A stretch of DNA of 64,000 nucleotides from Alphaproteobacteria bacterium HT1-32 (GTDB lineage Bacteria > Pseudomonadota > Alphaproteobacteria > Rhodospirillales > HT1-32): NCBI GenBank assembly GCA_009649675.1, contig WJPL01000003.1, forward strand, positions 223,645 through 287,644, given 5' to 3'. Each line of letters starts with the position of its first letter. The stretch's first letter is position 1. A program made the translations under genes and the position numbers. Shown here in pieces: positions 27,822 through 37,730 of this stretch. The notes under the pieces are model-generated. The model ran no database searches. It saw only the letters and a list, made by a program, of their open reading frames with translations, and was not told the origin of the DNA.

Positions 27822-29023
27822 CCGACATTCCCATGGGCCGTGAGCTGAAGCTCAATATCGGCTTTCTCACGCTATGCCAGGCACTGGCAAACAGTGCCAA
27901 TGTCATTCTGGTGACCACTTCGGCACTGGTCGGCTATATGCTGTCGCCCGACAAGTCTCTTGCAACCCTGCCAATGGCTTTCCAGCTCGCCCTGACCGCG
28001 GCCTCAACCGTACCGGCCTCGATGATCATGAAGGCCATCGGACGACGGGCCGGTTTCCTGATCGGTGCACTCTGCGGCATGTCCGGAGGACTGCTCGGAG
28101 CCTGGGCCATTCTGGAACATCATTTCATTCTGTTTATCGGCGCGACATCGCTGATGGGCATCGCAAACGGCTTCGCCATGTATTACCGGTTCGCCGCCGC
28201 CGACATGGCCCCGGCCAGTGCAAAGGCCAAAGCCATCTCCTGGGTAGTTGCCGGCGGAATCATAGCCGCCATCATCGGTCCGGAGATTGCGAAACGAACG
28301 CATGACCTGTTCACCGATGCCGAATTTGCCGGTACCTATCTGGCCCTCGGCTGTCTTCCTGTTCTGTCCATCCTGATCCTGATGATTGCGCGGATCGCCG
28401 AACCGGTTGAGAACAAGGCGGCAGGCGGTGGCAGATCTTTTGCCGAGCTGTTTCGTCAGCCCGCCTTTCCTGTGGCCCTGTTCGGCGGCATGGTGGGTTA
28501 TGGCGTCATGAGCTTCATCATGACAGCGACTCCGCTGGCCATGCAGCAACGCGGGTATGATTTCTCCAATACTGCGTTCGTCATCCAGTGGCATGTCCTT
28601 GGCATGTTCGGCCCCAGTCTGTTCACCGGACATATCATCCGTCGAGTCGGCGTTTTACCGGTCATGCTGGCCGGTGCGGCACTCGAAATCACCTGTGTTG
28701 CGGTGAATATAAGTGGCACGGAAGTCTGGCAGTTCTGGACTGCCTTGTTCTGTCTGGGGCTCGGATGGAATTTTCTATATGTCGGCAGCAGCACCCTGCT
28801 GACCGAATGCTATCGCCCGGAAGAACGGGCACGGGTTCAGGCGCTGAACGAGTTCACAACCTTCGGAACCGTTGCTATATCCTCATTCTCAGCCGGCGCG
28901 GTGAACCATCTTTTCGGCTGGAACGTGATCAATCTGGCAACACTGCCATTACTGGCACTCGTCACAATCGCAATCATCCTGCTCATACTGCATCGCCGGA
29001 CTTCAGTACAAACTACCGGTTAA
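27818..29023 (+). CDS. MFS transporter
   Basis: Polytopic protein of 401 residues with about twelve hydrophobic segments in two halves. The loop after helix 2 (KAIGRRAGFLIG) matches the MFS A-motif position, and FTGHIIRRVGVLP holds the equivalent in the second half. SSTLLTECYRPEERARVQALNEF is a segment I associate with a bacterial MFS branch of unknown substrate. Direction of transport and substrate are not evident. Confidence 0.85.
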   Translation: MTDIPMGRELKLNIGFLTLCQALANSANVILVTTSALVGYMLSPDKSLATLPMAFQLALTAASTVPASMIMKAIGRRAGFLIGALCGMSGGLLGAWAILEHHFILFIGATSLMGIANGFAMYYRFAAADMAPASAKAKAISWVVAGGIIAAIIGPEIAKRTHDLFTDAEFAGTYLALGCLPVLSILILMIARIAEPVENKAAGGGRSFAELFRQPAFPVALFGGMVGYGVMSFIMTATPLAMQQRGYDFSNTAFVIQWHVLGMFGPSLFTGHIIRRVGVLPVMLAGAALEITCVAVNISGTEVWQFWTALFCLGLGWNFLYVGSSTLLTECYRPEERARVQALNEFTTFGTVAISSFSAGAVNHLFGWNVINLATLPLLALVTIAIILLILHRRTSVQTTG

Positions 29024-29201
29024 CCTGCCGGCAAATAACAGCCCCCCGTTGAGACAGGTTGCACGCAGTCAGGGTTTCTGGCATTTTTTCGCCGCTTTTC
29101 AATGCCGAATTCCATGAAAAGTCGCCTTATGGCGCCTGGGGAGGGTTCGGCGCAACAATCAACTGCCGTAAAACGGCTATAAAATAATCGAGGAAATCAG
29201 A

Positions 29202-31292
29202 ATGTCCGAAACCCTGTGGCTAGTCATCGCCTGTGGCGTGATTGCCGTCTTGTATGGCCTAATTACGGCTCGGCAAATCATCTCGCTCAGTGCGGGAAAT
29301 GAGCGGATGCAGACAATTGCTGCCGCTATCCAGGAAGGCGCTGCCGCCTACCTGAACAAGCAGTACACAGCGATTGCCGCCGTCGGCGTCGTTGTTGCAA
29401 TCATCCTGTTCGTGACACTTGGCTGGACCAGTGCGGTCGGCTTCCTGATCGGCGCAATCCTCTCCGGCATCGCCGGTTATGCTGGAATGCTGGTCTCGGT
29501 GCGCGCCAACGTCCGGACCACCGAAGCCTCCCGCAAGGGACTGGCTGAAGGTCTCAGCGTTTCCTTCCGCTCCGGTGCAGTTACAGGCATGCTGGTTGCC
29601 GGTCTCGCGCTACTGGCCATCGCCATCTATTACGGCATTCTCAGCACTAATTTCTCGATCCTGCCGGGCGAAAACAAGGAAGTCATCAACGGCCTTGTGG
29701 GCCTTGCATTCGGTGCATCCCTGATCTCGATCTTCGCCCGTCTCGGCGGCGGTATCTTCACCAAGGGTGCGGATGTCGGTGCCGATCTTGTCGGTAAGGT
29801 TGAAGCCGGCATTCCGGAAGATGACCCTCGCAACCCGGCTGTTATCGCTGATAACGTCGGTGACAACGTGGGTGACTGCGCCGGCATGGCCGCTGACCTG
29901 TTTGAAACCTATGTCGTGACCCTTGGTGCCACCATGGTGCTGGTCCTGATCTATGGTATCAGCGGCGTCGAAATCGGCCAGTTCATGCTCTATCCGATGG
30001 CTATCGGCGGCGTCTGCCTGCTGGCCTCGATTGCGGCAACCTACTTCGTTCGTCTCGGCGCAAGCCAGAACGTCATGGGCGCCCTCTACAAGGGCTTCTT
30101 CGGCTCGGCTGTCATCTCTGCTGTCCTGCTTTACCCGATTACATCCTATGTCATCGGCATGGACACACAGATTGTCGTTCAGAAATGGACCTTCACCGGT
30201 GGCTCGCTGTTCATCTGTGGCATTGTCGGACTGGTCCTGACCGGTCTGATTATCTGGGTCACTGAATACTACACCTCTACCAACTTCCGTCCGGTCCGCT
30301 CGGTTGCCAAGGCATCCGAAACCGGTCACGGCACCAACGTCATTCAGGGTCTGGCCGTTTCCATGGAAGCGACCGCTATTCCGGCCCTGCTGATCTGTGC
30401 CGCCATCATCATTACCTACCAGCTTGCCGGTCTTATCGGCATTGCCATCTCGGTGAGCACGATGCTGGCACTGGCCGGAATGGTTGTTGCACTCGACGCC
30501 TATGGTCCGGTCACGGACAATGCCGGCGGTATTGCCGAAATGGCAGAACTGGACGAAAGCGTCCGCAAGACCACTGACGCTCTTGATGCGGTTGGTAACA
30601 CCACGAAAGCTGTCACCAAGGGCTATGCAATCGGTTCTGCCGGTCTCGGTGCCCTGGTGCTGTTTGCTGCCTACACGGCTGATCTTGAGCGTTACTTCGG
30701 TGGCGTCACGGTCAACTTCTCGCTGTCCAACCCCTATGTGGTTGTCGGCCTGCTGCTGGGCGGTCTGTTGCCGTACCTGTTCGGTGCCATGGGCATGACC
30801 GCTGTTGGTCGGGCCGGTGCTGCGGTGGTGGTTGAAGTTCGCCGCCAGTTCAAGGAAATCCCCGGCATCATGGAAGGCACCGGCAAACCGGAATACGGTC
30901 GTTGTGTCGGTATGCTGACCACCCATGCGATCAAGGAAATGATCATTCCCTCGATGCTGCCGGTGCTCAGCCCGATCGTGCTCTATTTCGTCATTCTGGG
31001 CGTTGCAGACCAGGGTGCTGCGTTCTCCGCAGTTGGTGCCATGCTGCTTGGTGTGATCGTGACCGGCCTGTTTGTCGCGATCTCCATGACCGCCGGTGGC
31101 GGTGCCTGGGATAATGCCAAGAAGTACATCGAAGACGGCAATCACGGCGGCAAGGGCTCCGAAGCCCATAAAGCTGCGGTTACGGGCGATACAGTTGGCG
31201 ATCCGTACAAGGATACCGCTGGTCCGGCCGTGAACCCGATGATCAAGATCACCAACATCGTTGCGATCCTGCTGCTGGCGGCTCTCGCCTGA
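29202..31292 (+). CDS. hppA: Proton-translocating membrane pyrophosphatase (K+-independent type)
   Basis: Inner-membrane pump of 696 residues with about 15-16 helices that couples pyrophosphate hydrolysis to proton export. The catalytic site is visible in [37 protein letters not shown]-type sequence, and [26 protein letters not shown] places Lys469 and Thr472 where K+-dependent enzymes have Ala and Gly/Ala, so the enzyme should be potassium independent. Upstream lie a TATAAAAT-like -10 and a GCCGT-AAA-ACGGC inverted repeat (29165-29177). A strong terminator follows. Confidence 0.97.
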   Translation: MSETLWLVIACGVIAVLYGLITARQIISLSAGNERMQTIAAAIQEGAAAYLNKQYTAIAAVGVVVAIILFVTLGWTSAVGFLIGAILSGIAGYAGMLVSVRANVRTTEASRKGLAEGLSVSFRSGAVTGMLVAGLALLAIAIYYGILSTNFSILPGENKEVINGLVGLAFGASLISIFARLGGGIFTKGADVGADLVGKVEAGIPEDDPRNPAVIADNVGDNVGDCAGMAADLFETYVVTLGATMVLVLIYGISGVEIGQFMLYPMAIGGVCLLASIAATYFVRLGASQNVMGALYKGFFGSAVISAVLLYPITSYVIGMDTQIVVQKWTFTGGSLFICGIVGLVLTGLIIWVTEYYTSTNFRPVRSVAKASETGHGTNVIQGLAVSMEATAIPALLICAAIIITYQLAGLIGIAISVSTMLALAGMVVALDAYGPVTDNAGGIAEMAELDESVRKTTDALDAVGNTTKAVTKGYAIGSAGLGALVLFAAYTADLERYFGGVTVNFSLSNPYVVVGLLLGGLLPYLFGAMGMTAVGRAGAAVVVEVRRQFKEIPGIMEGTGKPEYGRCVGMLTTHAIKEMIIPSMLPVLSPIVLYFVILGVADQGAAFSAVGAMLLGVIVTGLFVAISMTAGGGAWDNAKKYIEDGNHGGKGSEAHKAAVTGDTVGDPYKDTAGPAVNPMIKITNIVAILLLAALA

Positions 31293-31317
31293 TAGCATTC
31301 ACAACGGTCTGACTAAA

Positions 31318-31348
31318 AAACCCCGGCTTTCACGAGCCGGGGTTTTTC
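31318..31348. terminator. Bidirectional terminator between hppA and bamE
   Basis: Perfect 8-base GC stem CCCCGGCT / AGCCGGGG with a 6-base loop, preceded by six A and followed by TTTTTCTTTTG. It serves both hppA (plus) and bamE (minus). Confidence 0.95.
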
Positions 31349-31411
31349 TTTTGTTTTTTTTCTGAAAGCAAAGAACCGGGAGGACGTCAGAATATCCCGG
31401 TCAGGCCGGAA

Positions 31412-31882
31412 TTATTTTTTCCCGGCGCCACCAAACTTGCCGAGGTTGCCGAATATCTGACCGAGGAAGGTAATTTCATTACCCGCCGTCGGCGTGATAC
31501 GCCCCACCGGATCCACCTGATATCCATCTGCCAGCGTCTTGGTTTCCATTGATTCAACAACGCCACGGTCATCGAATCGGATCATGATCACCTTGCGCTC
31601 CTTGATATCCGGCTTGAACCAGGCTTCCCGTTCGGTGCGCTGGCTGACGTAATACCATTCCTTCGAGTCAAAGGAGGAGGTGAGGGTGGGGGCACCAATA
31701 ATCTCGGCGACATCCTGACGATTGCTCTCGCCCGTCTTGATTTCGGCCAGATTTTCAGCGTCCGGATTGTTACCGCGATTGGCCACGCGAGGGGTGCATG
31801 CGGTGACAGCAAGGCCGAGTCCGATCATGAGAACATATCGGGTCATCAACGGTTGCTTGAATTTACGGGGCATTACGTCCAT
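31412..31882 (-). CDS. bamE: Outer membrane assembly factor BamE (SmpA/OmlA lipoprotein)
   Basis: Lipoprotein of up to 156 residues. The lipobox VTAC follows a short signal, then the SmpA/OmlA fold with NLAEIKTGESNRQDVAEIIG and SFDSKEWYYVSQR. It is an accessory part of the BAM complex that inserts beta-barrel proteins. In-frame ATGs at 31873 and 31846 are alternative starts; AGGAAATGGACGTA before 31873 makes that one equally likely. A Gly/Lys-rich tail ends the protein. It is divergent from the bc1 chaperone gene. Confidence 0.9.
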   Translation of the reverse strand: MDVMPRKFKQPLMTRYVLMIGLGLAVTACTPRVANRGNNPDAENLAEIKTGESNRQDVAEIIGAPTLTSSFDSKEWYYVSQRTEREAWFKPDIKERKVIMIRFDDRGVVESMETKTLADGYQVDPVGRITPTAGNEITFLGQIFGNLGKFGGAGKK

Positions 31883-31973
31883 TTCCTGCAGTGTTGCCGG
31901 TCAGTGTTACTGGCAATAACCTATGTACATTATAAGCAGAATCCATGGCCCCGTCATCTCAAACGCTGTCGAC

Positions 31974-32519
31974 ATGCTGAAACGATTGTTCTCACCGAAG
32001 CCTTACACGAAGGAATCGCGGGTGCTCTATGCGGCTATTGTCGCCCGGTCCCGTGAACCATACTTCTATGCAGAGCTTGGTGTTCCCGACACTGTCGACG
32101 GCCGGTTCGACATGATTGTCCTGCATGCATGGCTGGTTTTCCGCCGCCTGCGGGAATTGGATCAGTTTGAATTGTCGCAGGCTTTGTTCGACGAAATGTT
32201 CGCAGATATGGACGACAACCTGCGCCGTATCGGCATTGGCGACATGTCGGTCGGCAAGAATGTGAAACGCATGGCAGAGGCCCTGTACGGGCGCATGAAC
32301 GCCTATGACGAAGCGATTCTGGAAGGTGACAAGGCTCTGATAGAGGTTTTGCGCCGTAACGCCTACGGCACAGTGGAACAGCCAAACGGGGCGGGGCTGG
32401 CGGCCATGGCCGGATATGTCCGGCGCCAGATTGCGACCACCAGCCACACCCCCACAGCAGATCTCGTCCGGGGTGAAATCGGGTTCACCGGGATGCATGA
32501 GCCGGGAGCCGCCGGATGA
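31974..32519 (+). CDS. Ubiquinol-cytochrome c chaperone (CBP3/UQCC1 family)
   Basis: Protein of 181 residues. The family signature is FDMIVLHAWLVFRRLRE followed by FDEMFADMDDNLRRIGIGDMSVGKNVKRMAEALYGR. Mitochondrial CBP3 helps synthesis and assembly of cytochrome b; the alphaproteobacterial form is presumed to aid the bc1 complex. ATG 31974 begins the usual LKRLFSP N-terminus; an in-frame ATG at 31923 exists. It overlaps the next gene by 4 bases (ATGA). Confidence 0.9.
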   Translation: MLKRLFSPKPYTKESRVLYAAIVARSREPYFYAELGVPDTVDGRFDMIVLHAWLVFRRLRELDQFELSQALFDEMFADMDDNLRRIGIGDMSVGKNVKRMAEALYGRMNAYDEAILEGDKALIEVLRRNAYGTVEQPNGAGLAAMAGYVRRQIATTSHTPTADLVRGEIGFTGMHEPGAAG

Positions 32520-33073
32520 ATGCTGCGACAACAAACGAAATTTCCCTGGACCTGACAGGCGAACTCAATGCCGCCACCATCGGGCCAAAGCAGACAAATC
32601 TGCTGATAACAGCCGCACAGACGGAATGTGCTGCTGCCGCTGAGGATCTCGGCATTGTCTCCGTTCAGTCACTTGCTGCCACCGGGACAATTACCCGGCG
32701 CAAGGATATGGTCAGGCTGTCTCTTAAGATCGCTGCGGACATCACCCAGACCTGCGTTGTCACGCTGGAGCCAATCGAAAGCAGGGTCGTCTGCGAACTG
32801 AAACGGGTTTTCACCACGCGCCCGCCGGTCGACAGTACAGAAGTTGATATTGATCCGCTGTCTGATGACCCTCCCGACCCTCTGGAAGGCGGGCTTGTAC
32901 CGTTCCGTGACGCGATAATTGAACAGATATTGCTTGAGATTGACCCTTATCCGCGTAAGGAAGGTCTGTCCTATGTCGAAATTGTCGAAGACGAAGATGA
33001 CGGGACCGGGAAAACAGATGAGAAAGTTTCGCCTTTCGCCGCACTGGCTGCGCTGAAAGACAAGCTGAACTGA
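32516..33073 (+). CDS. DUF177 / YceD-family protein
   Basis: Protein of 185 residues with the DUF177 core: VTLEPIESRVVCELKRVF, an acidic middle (EVDIDPLSDDPPDPLEGG), then DAIIEQILLEIDPYPRKEG. YceD proteins are genetically linked to 23S rRNA accumulation and sit next to rpmF in many bacteria, as here, which suggests a part in ribosome assembly. The C-terminal SPFAALAALKDKL is a typical ending. Confidence 0.92.
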   Translation: MNAATTNEISLDLTGELNAATIGPKQTNLLITAAQTECAAAAEDLGIVSVQSLAATGTITRRKDMVRLSLKIAADITQTCVVTLEPIESRVVCELKRVFTTRPPVDSTEVDIDPLSDDPPDPLEGGLVPFRDAIIEQILLEIDPYPRKEGLSYVEIVEDEDDGTGKTDEKVSPFAALAALKDKLN

Positions 33074-33182
33074 TAAATACCAACCTGACAGCATGGCCTC
33101 CGCGTAAAGCCGCTTGATGCGGCGGGTCATATTGTCTAAACAGTCGGGCCGCGCACAAGGCGACCGAAAAAGAGATAGAAAA

Positions 33183-33368
33183 ATGGCCGTTCCAAAGAAG
33201 AAAACATCGAAATCCAAGCGCAACATGCGCCGGGCACATGACAGCATCACTGCGTCAGCCTACGTGGAGAACCCGGATTCCGGCGAACTTCACCGCCCGC
33301 ATCATATTGACCTGAAGACCGGTTTCTACCGTGGCCGTCAGGTTATTGAAGTCAAAGAGAAGCTCTGA
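33183..33368 (+). CDS. rpmF: 50S ribosomal protein L32
   Basis: Basic protein of 61 residues beginning [20 protein letters not shown] and ending in [13 protein letters not shown]. There is no zinc-binding Cys set, so this is the Cys-free form usual in Alphaproteobacteria. The start at 33183 has AAGAGATAGAAAA upstream. It precedes plsX and fabH as in many Proteobacteria. Confidence 0.97.
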   Translation: MAVPKKKTSKSKRNMRRAHDSITASAYVENPDSGELHRPHHIDLKTGFYRGRQVIEVKEKL

Positions 33369-33492
33369 TCCGCGCTAAATTGCGCGACGACAGACGTATC
33401 TCGTATCGTGTAGCATCGGGTCGCGGTAATTATTTTATCGCGGCTCAATTGTCTGTACCTGAATGACGCGAGCTTAACGAGGATATCGCAGT

Positions 33493-34521
33493 TTGGCAGA
33501 TCCTTTGACATTGTCTCTGGACGCAATGGGCGGAGATCACGCACCGGATATGGTGGTTGAGGGTGTTGCTTTCGCCTGCAAACGATTTCCAAATGTCCGT
33601 TTCCTGCTATTCGGTGACGAGGCACAGCTGAAGCCGCTGGTCGACAAGTACGACGTCGGATCTGTCAGCACGATTATCCATACACCAGACCGGATTGCGT
33701 CCACCGACAAGCCGTCACAGGCACTGCGCGGCGGCCGGAATTCCAGCATGAGGCTGGCGATCAATGCGGTGCGTGACGGCGAAGCCGCGGGTGTTGTCTC
33801 AGCCGGCAATACCGGCGCGCTGATGGCCATGGCGAAATTCGTCCTGAAGACGCTGCCCGGTATCGACCGCCCGGCAATTGCATCCTTCCTGCCGACCGAG
33901 CGCGGAGAAACGCTGGTTCTGGATCTCGGTGCAAATGTCGAATGTTCAGCCAACAATCTCGTGCAGTTTGCGGTCATGGGAAATGCCTTTACCCGCATCG
34001 TCAGCGGCATTGAGCGTCCGACTGTCGGACTGCTGAATGTCGGCGAGGAAGAGCTCAAGGGTAATGACGAAGTACGGGATGCTGCGGCAATTCTGAAAAA
34101 CGGCAGTCTGCCGGTTAATTTCTATGGCTTTGTTGAAGGCACCGATGTGCTGAAAGGCACCGTCGATGTTGTCGTCACCGACGGCTTTACCGGCAACGTG
34201 ACCCTGAAGACAATTCAGGGAACGGCAAAGCTGATCAGCCAGTTCCTCAAGCAGTCCTTCGCCAGTTCGTTCTCAGCCAAGATCGGTTATCTGTTTGCCC
34301 GTCCGGCACTGGAACAGCTGAAGAAGCGAATGGACCCCCGGCGCTATAATGGTGCCATGTTCCTCGGCCTGAACGGTATCGCGATAAAAAGCCACGGCAG
34401 CACGGATGCACTCGGCTTTGCCAGTGCCATTGGTGTAGCCGTCAATCTGGTCAACGAAGGCTTCAACGACCGGGTAAAAGAAGAATTCGCGCTGCTCGAT
34501 ACGGGAGAGGGCAAAGACTGA
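33493..34521 (+). CDS. plsX: Phosphate acyltransferase PlsX
   Basis: Enzyme of 342 residues making acyl-phosphate from acyl-ACP for phospholipid synthesis. [18 protein letters not shown] opens the protein, with [23 protein letters not shown] and [11 protein letters not shown] further on. The start must be TTG 33493 (GAGG upstream), because the first ATG lies inside the conserved N-terminal motif. It overlaps fabH by one base. Confidence 0.97.
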   Translation: MADPLTLSLDAMGGDHAPDMVVEGVAFACKRFPNVRFLLFGDEAQLKPLVDKYDVGSVSTIIHTPDRIASTDKPSQALRGGRNSSMRLAINAVRDGEAAGVVSAGNTGALMAMAKFVLKTLPGIDRPAIASFLPTERGETLVLDLGANVECSANNLVQFAVMGNAFTRIVSGIERPTVGLLNVGEEELKGNDEVRDAAAILKNGSLPVNFYGFVEGTDVLKGTVDVVVTDGFTGNVTLKTIQGTAKLISQFLKQSFASSFSAKIGYLFARPALEQLKKRMDPRRYNGAMFLGLNGIAIKSHGSTDALGFASAIGVAVNLVNEGFNDRVKEEFALLDTGEGKD

Positions 34522-35489
34522 TGTCGCTGGTTTCGCGGATTGTAGGCACTGGAAGCTATCTTCCGGCACGGGTCGTCTCAAACAAGGAGATATCGACCTG
34601 GGTGGATACGACCGATGAATGGATTCGCGAGCGAAGCGGTATTTGCCAGCGCCACTTTGCTGCCGAAAACGAATTCACCAGTGACCTCGCCGAACAGGCC
34701 AGCCTGCGCGCGCTGGAAGCTGCCGGTATAAGCGGCGCTGATCTTGACCTGATCGTCCTGGCGACCGCAACGCCAGACAATACTTTCCCGGCGACTGCGA
34801 CCAAGCTGCAGGCGCGCCTGGGGATGAACGGCGGATTTGCCTTTGATGTTCAGGCTGTCTGTTCCGGCTTTCTCTATGCACTTTCTGTTGCCGATTCGAT
34901 GGTCAAAACCGGGCAGGCGCGAAACGCCCTCGTTATCGGGGCTGAAACTTTCTCCCGCATTCTCGACTGGGAAGACCGTGGCACCTGTGTCCTGTTTGGC
35001 GATGGTGCGGGTGCTGTTGTCCTGTCGGCAGGCGAGGGGGGGGCGGACAATCCCGGAATCATTTCAACAACATTGCGGTCCGATGGCCGGCACCATGACC
35101 TGCTGTATGTGGATGGTGGCCCGTCGACCAATCAGAAAACCGGCCTGCTGAGAATGCTCGGCAAGGAAGTTTTCAAGCATGCTGTCACAAATCTGGCTGA
35201 AATCGCCCAGGACGCCATTGCCCGGGCCAATATGACGGAAGCCGATATCGACTGGATTGTGCCGCATCAGGCCAATAAGCGGATCATTGATGCCACCGCC
35301 AGAAAGCTTGGTGTCGACCCGGCCAAGGTTATCCTGTCCGTTGACCGCCATGCCAACACCTCTGCCGCCTCGGTGCCACTCGCACTGGATGAAGCCGTGC
35401 GGGCCGGAAAGATCAGGGCCGGGCATAATGTATTGCTCGAAGCCATGGGGGGCGGGCTGACATGGGGCGCAGCCATCGTCAGAATGTAA
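34521..35489 (+). CDS. fabH: Beta-ketoacyl-ACP synthase III
   Basis: Enzyme of 322 residues that starts fatty-acid elongation by condensing acetyl-CoA with malonyl-ACP. The catalytic triad is Cys114 ([12 protein letters not shown]), His249 (VPHQANKRI) and Asn279 ([11 protein letters not shown]). [11 protein letters not shown] and ERSGICQRH are family N-terminal motifs. It is coupled to plsX. Confidence 0.97.
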   Translation: MSLVSRIVGTGSYLPARVVSNKEISTWVDTTDEWIRERSGICQRHFAAENEFTSDLAEQASLRALEAAGISGADLDLIVLATATPDNTFPATATKLQARLGMNGGFAFDVQAVCSGFLYALSVADSMVKTGQARNALVIGAETFSRILDWEDRGTCVLFGDGAGAVVLSAGEGGADNPGIISTTLRSDGRHHDLLYVDGGPSTNQKTGLLRMLGKEVFKHAVTNLAEIAQDAIARANMTEADIDWIVPHQANKRIIDATARKLGVDPAKVILSVDRHANTSAASVPLALDEAVRAGKIRAGHNVLLEAMGGGLTWGAAIVRM

Positions 35490-35648
35490 GATAAACGGGT
35501 AGCTGATTGATATTCAAAGCGGTTGACGGTTATACGCCTCACCGCTACCGTTCCTCCGATAGAATTAACCAATGTCAAAGAATCACATACGCACAACCGG
35601 GGAGAGGGAGACGAACCGGTATTGTCTGCGTCACAAGGGGGATCAGTA

Positions 35649-35960
35649 ATGGGCGCTACGGTGACTCGAGCCCAACTGACAGAAGCCGTCTATCAGGAAG
35701 TCGGTCTGTCACGAAATGAATCATCTGAACTTATAGAAACCGTTCTGGAAGAAATTACCCGCTCACTGGAAGACGGGGATTCAGTCAAAATATCATCTTT
35801 CGGGAGCTTTTCTGTCCGCCAGAAAGGCGAACGTATCGGGCGTAACCCGAAAACCGGTGACGAAGTGCCCATTTTGCCGCGTCGCGTTCTGGTTTTCCGC
35901 CCGTCTCAGGTTCTGAAAGCCCGAATCAACGGTGAACTGTTACCGGAAGACGACCTTTGA
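35649..35960 (+). CDS. ihfA: Integration host factor subunit alpha
   Basis: DNA-bending protein of 103 residues with the HU/IHF fold: [38 protein letters not shown] and the arm [18 protein letters not shown], where the Pro that intercalates DNA is present. ATG 35649 is preceded by AAGGGGGATC. A 159-base gap after fabH likely holds its own promoter. It overlaps the MerR-type gene. Confidence 0.96.
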   Translation: MGATVTRAQLTEAVYQEVGLSRNESSELIETVLEEITRSLEDGDSVKISSFGSFSVRQKGERIGRNPKTGDEVPILPRRVLVFRPSQVLKARINGELLPEDDL

Positions 35961-36385
35961 CCGATTCTGACTCCTCCGGGCCGGATACTTCCAGGGGGAA
36001 GTCTGATCTGGCTTTCCGGACAATAAGTGAGGTTGCTGCCGAACTTGATCTGCCACAGCATGTGCTGCGGTTCTGGGAAACCAAGTTCACACAGGTCCGG
36101 CCGATGAAGCGTGCCGGCGGACGCCGTTACTACCGTCCGGAAGACATGCTGTTGCTGAGTAAAATCCGCAAGCTGCTGTATGACGATGGCTATACGATCA
36201 AAGGCGTTCAGAAGCTCCTGAAAGACCCGTCGGCCCGCCTGACAGCAGACGACAAGTCGGAAGCTTCATCAGCTGCGGAGCAGGCCCCGGCGGCGGCAAA
36301 ACAGGATCTTTCCGGTCTTCGCGAGATCATTGATGAATTAACCGATATCCGCCGCATGCTGAAAGCTGTCGATAAGGTGGATTGA
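35957..36385 (+). CDS. MerR-family transcriptional regulator
   Basis: Regulator of 142 residues. The helix-turn-helix [20 protein letters not shown] and the wing [21 protein letters not shown] span about 20-60. The C-terminus is Ala-rich and helical with no metal-binding Cys. A MerR-like gene right after ihfA is a fixed alphaproteobacterial arrangement; its targets are not known to me. The start is TTG 35957, overlapping the ihfA stop codon. Confidence 0.92.
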   Translation: MTDSDSSGPDTSRGKSDLAFRTISEVAAELDLPQHVLRFWETKFTQVRPMKRAGGRRYYRPEDMLLLSKIRKLLYDDGYTIKGVQKLLKDPSARLTADDKSEASSAAEQAPAAAKQDLSGLREIIDELTDIRRMLKAVDKVD

Positions 36386-36428
36386 CGGATTGCCTAGTTG
36401 CAATCGCATCACTATAGTCCGCCCCCGT

Positions 36429-36505
36429 CGGAGCGTAGCGCAGCCTGGTAGCGCACCATACTGGGGGTGTGGGGGTCGTGGGTTCGAATCCCGCCGCTCC
36501 GACCA
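36429..36505 (+). tRNA. tRNA-Pro (anticodon GGG)
   Basis: A 77-base cloverleaf with encoded CCA. The acceptor CGGAGCG pairs with CGCTCCG; the D-stem is GCGC/GCGC; the anticodon stem CCATA/TGTGG (one G-T pair) encloses CTGGGGG, giving anticodon GGG at 34-36; the T-arm is GTGGG-TTCGAAT-CCCGC. It reads CCC and CCU proline codons. It lies 43 bases after the MerR-type gene. Confidence 0.97.
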
Positions 36506-36564
36506 TTTTATTCCCACCCCGTCTGCAGCATCTCATCGTGCCCCCATTGCGGGCCGGAGGGAAG

Positions 36565-36903
36565 ATGACTGAAACCGACCCACCTCGTCAGAACCGTTTT
36601 TTCGTCTGCGTTAACCGGCGGTTCGCTGACCAGAAACCATCCTGCGCCCAGCGTGGATCGCTTGAGCTGATTGCGCAGCTACAACAGCTCGTCGATCAGC
36701 GAAATATTGATGTCCGGCTGGAGCCGAAAGTCTGCCTCAACCTGTGTCAGGAAGGGCCGGCAATGCGAGTCATTCCCGGTGGCGACATCTTTCGGATGGT
36801 AACGCCTGATAATCTCCCGGTCATTGCCGACAGGCTTGAAGCCGCCTTCGGCCTGAAGACAGAACAGGGGCCCGACCTCACCATGTTTTACCCCGGCGGA
36901 TAA
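36565..36903 (+). CDS. Thioredoxin-like [2Fe-2S] / DUF1636-like protein
   Basis: Protein of 112 residues. Four Cys are arranged as FFVCVN, PSCAQRG and CLNLCQEGPAM, the spacing of thioredoxin-fold [2Fe-2S] ferredoxins (C-x10-C ... C-x3-C). MRVIPGGDIFRMVTPDNLP matches small metal-binding proteins called DUF1636. It may carry an iron-sulfur cluster; function unknown. GGAGGG precedes the ATG at 36565. Confidence 0.75.
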   Translation: MTETDPPRQNRFFVCVNRRFADQKPSCAQRGSLELIAQLQQLVDQRNIDVRLEPKVCLNLCQEGPAMRVIPGGDIFRMVTPDNLPVIADRLEAAFGLKTEQGPDLTMFYPGG

Positions 36904-36911
36904 GCACCGCC

Positions 36912-37328
36912 TCAGATCGCGTCGACCCGCTCCAGAAGCAAGGCCAGTTCATCCGCCGCAAATGCGGTTTCGAAGGGCTGTGCATGAATGGTGATCGCCG
37001 GGGTTTCACCGAACGTCTTTTCGATGAGCAGCTGAACAACCTGCCGGTCATCGCGCCAGACAATACCGTTCAGGGCGTCAAGACAGGCTTTTGCAACATT
37101 ATCAGCATCATAGCTGCGGGCCAGACCAGCCCCTTCAATCCAGATTTTCACCGAATAATCGAGGAATGAAGGATGCATATCCCGAAGCTGAAGGCGGGCA
37201 AGCCGGGCCATATGCTTTTTCAGGGTACCGCCGCGCGTGGTGACCGTACCAAACCGGATGACAATCTGATCCTGAAAACGGGCAACCTTGCAGGACGCAG
37301 AACCCTTCCAGCCATGGGCTTCAATCAT
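36912..37328 (-). CDS. RusA-family crossover junction endodeoxyribonuclease
   Basis: Protein of 138 residues. The RusA catalytic core is clear: SYDADNVAKACLDALNG followed by IVWRDDRQVVQL, containing the metal-binding Asp residues. RusA resolves Holliday junctions and is generally phage-derived. It is somewhat longer at the N-terminus than phage RusA, and the ribosome site is weak. It is convergent with the ferredoxin-like gene. No other phage gene is adjacent. Confidence 0.85.
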   Translation of the reverse strand: MIEAHGWKGSASCKVARFQDQIVIRFGTVTTRGGTLKKHMARLARLQLRDMHPSFLDYSVKIWIEGAGLARSYDADNVAKACLDALNGIVWRDDRQVVQLLIEKTFGETPAITIHAQPFETAFAADELALLLERVDAI

Positions 37329-37401
37329 CAGACGACAGTCCCGAACTGTTTATCAGTATGAAATAGCATTTGTAGTTTCACGTTTATAATCGCCCTGAAT
37401 A

Positions 37402-37632
37402 TCATTTCGTTTTCGTAACGACTTTTCTTCCCTTGTCAGTCAGGCGGCATATCAGCCAATCCGGCTTGATCGGATTGGCGAACCAGGGTTCAGCCCATCC
37501 GGCCTTGATGCAGGACCGGACAGTACGCTCACTGACTCGTTGCCCCTCCGCATCGAACAGCGGCAACTTGCCGCCAGCCTGCGACAGTCCGCGCTGCAAC
37601 CAGACAATCTGGGCCGCTGTTGGCCTGCTCAT
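37402..37632 (-). CDS. Small hypothetical protein
   Basis: A 76-residue basic protein with a strong GGGGGTGACC ribosome site before the ATG at 37632. The pattern RTVRSCIKAGWAEPWF ... CRLTDKGRKVV resembles a winged-helix domain, and the sequence before it looks helical. I do not recognise a family. It reads toward the RusA-type gene and may be cotranscribed with it across a 73-base AT-rich gap. Confidence 0.6.
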   Translation of the reverse strand: MSRPTAAQIVWLQRGLSQAGGKLPLFDAEGQRVSERTVRSCIKAGWAEPWFANPIKPDWLICRLTDKGRKVVTKTK

Positions 37633-37730
37633 CGGTCACCCCCATGAACCACGATGAAAACCCGGAAATTATGTTACGCTTTCCAGATCAATCCGTGAAT
37701 AGCTGATGACAGACAGAAAGGGAGGTTCAC

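Noticed and set aside
29610-31298. Open frame of 562 codons on the minus strand opposite hppA
   Set aside because: hppA is unmistakable on the plus strand. The antisense frame is rich in His, Asp and Gln in a way expected from a mirrored GC-biased gene and shows no recognisable domain.
36429-37730. Intact prophage or integrative element at tRNA-Pro
   Set aside because: There is no integrase and no repeat of the tRNA 3' end downstream that I can see; only the RusA-type gene hints at phage ancestry.
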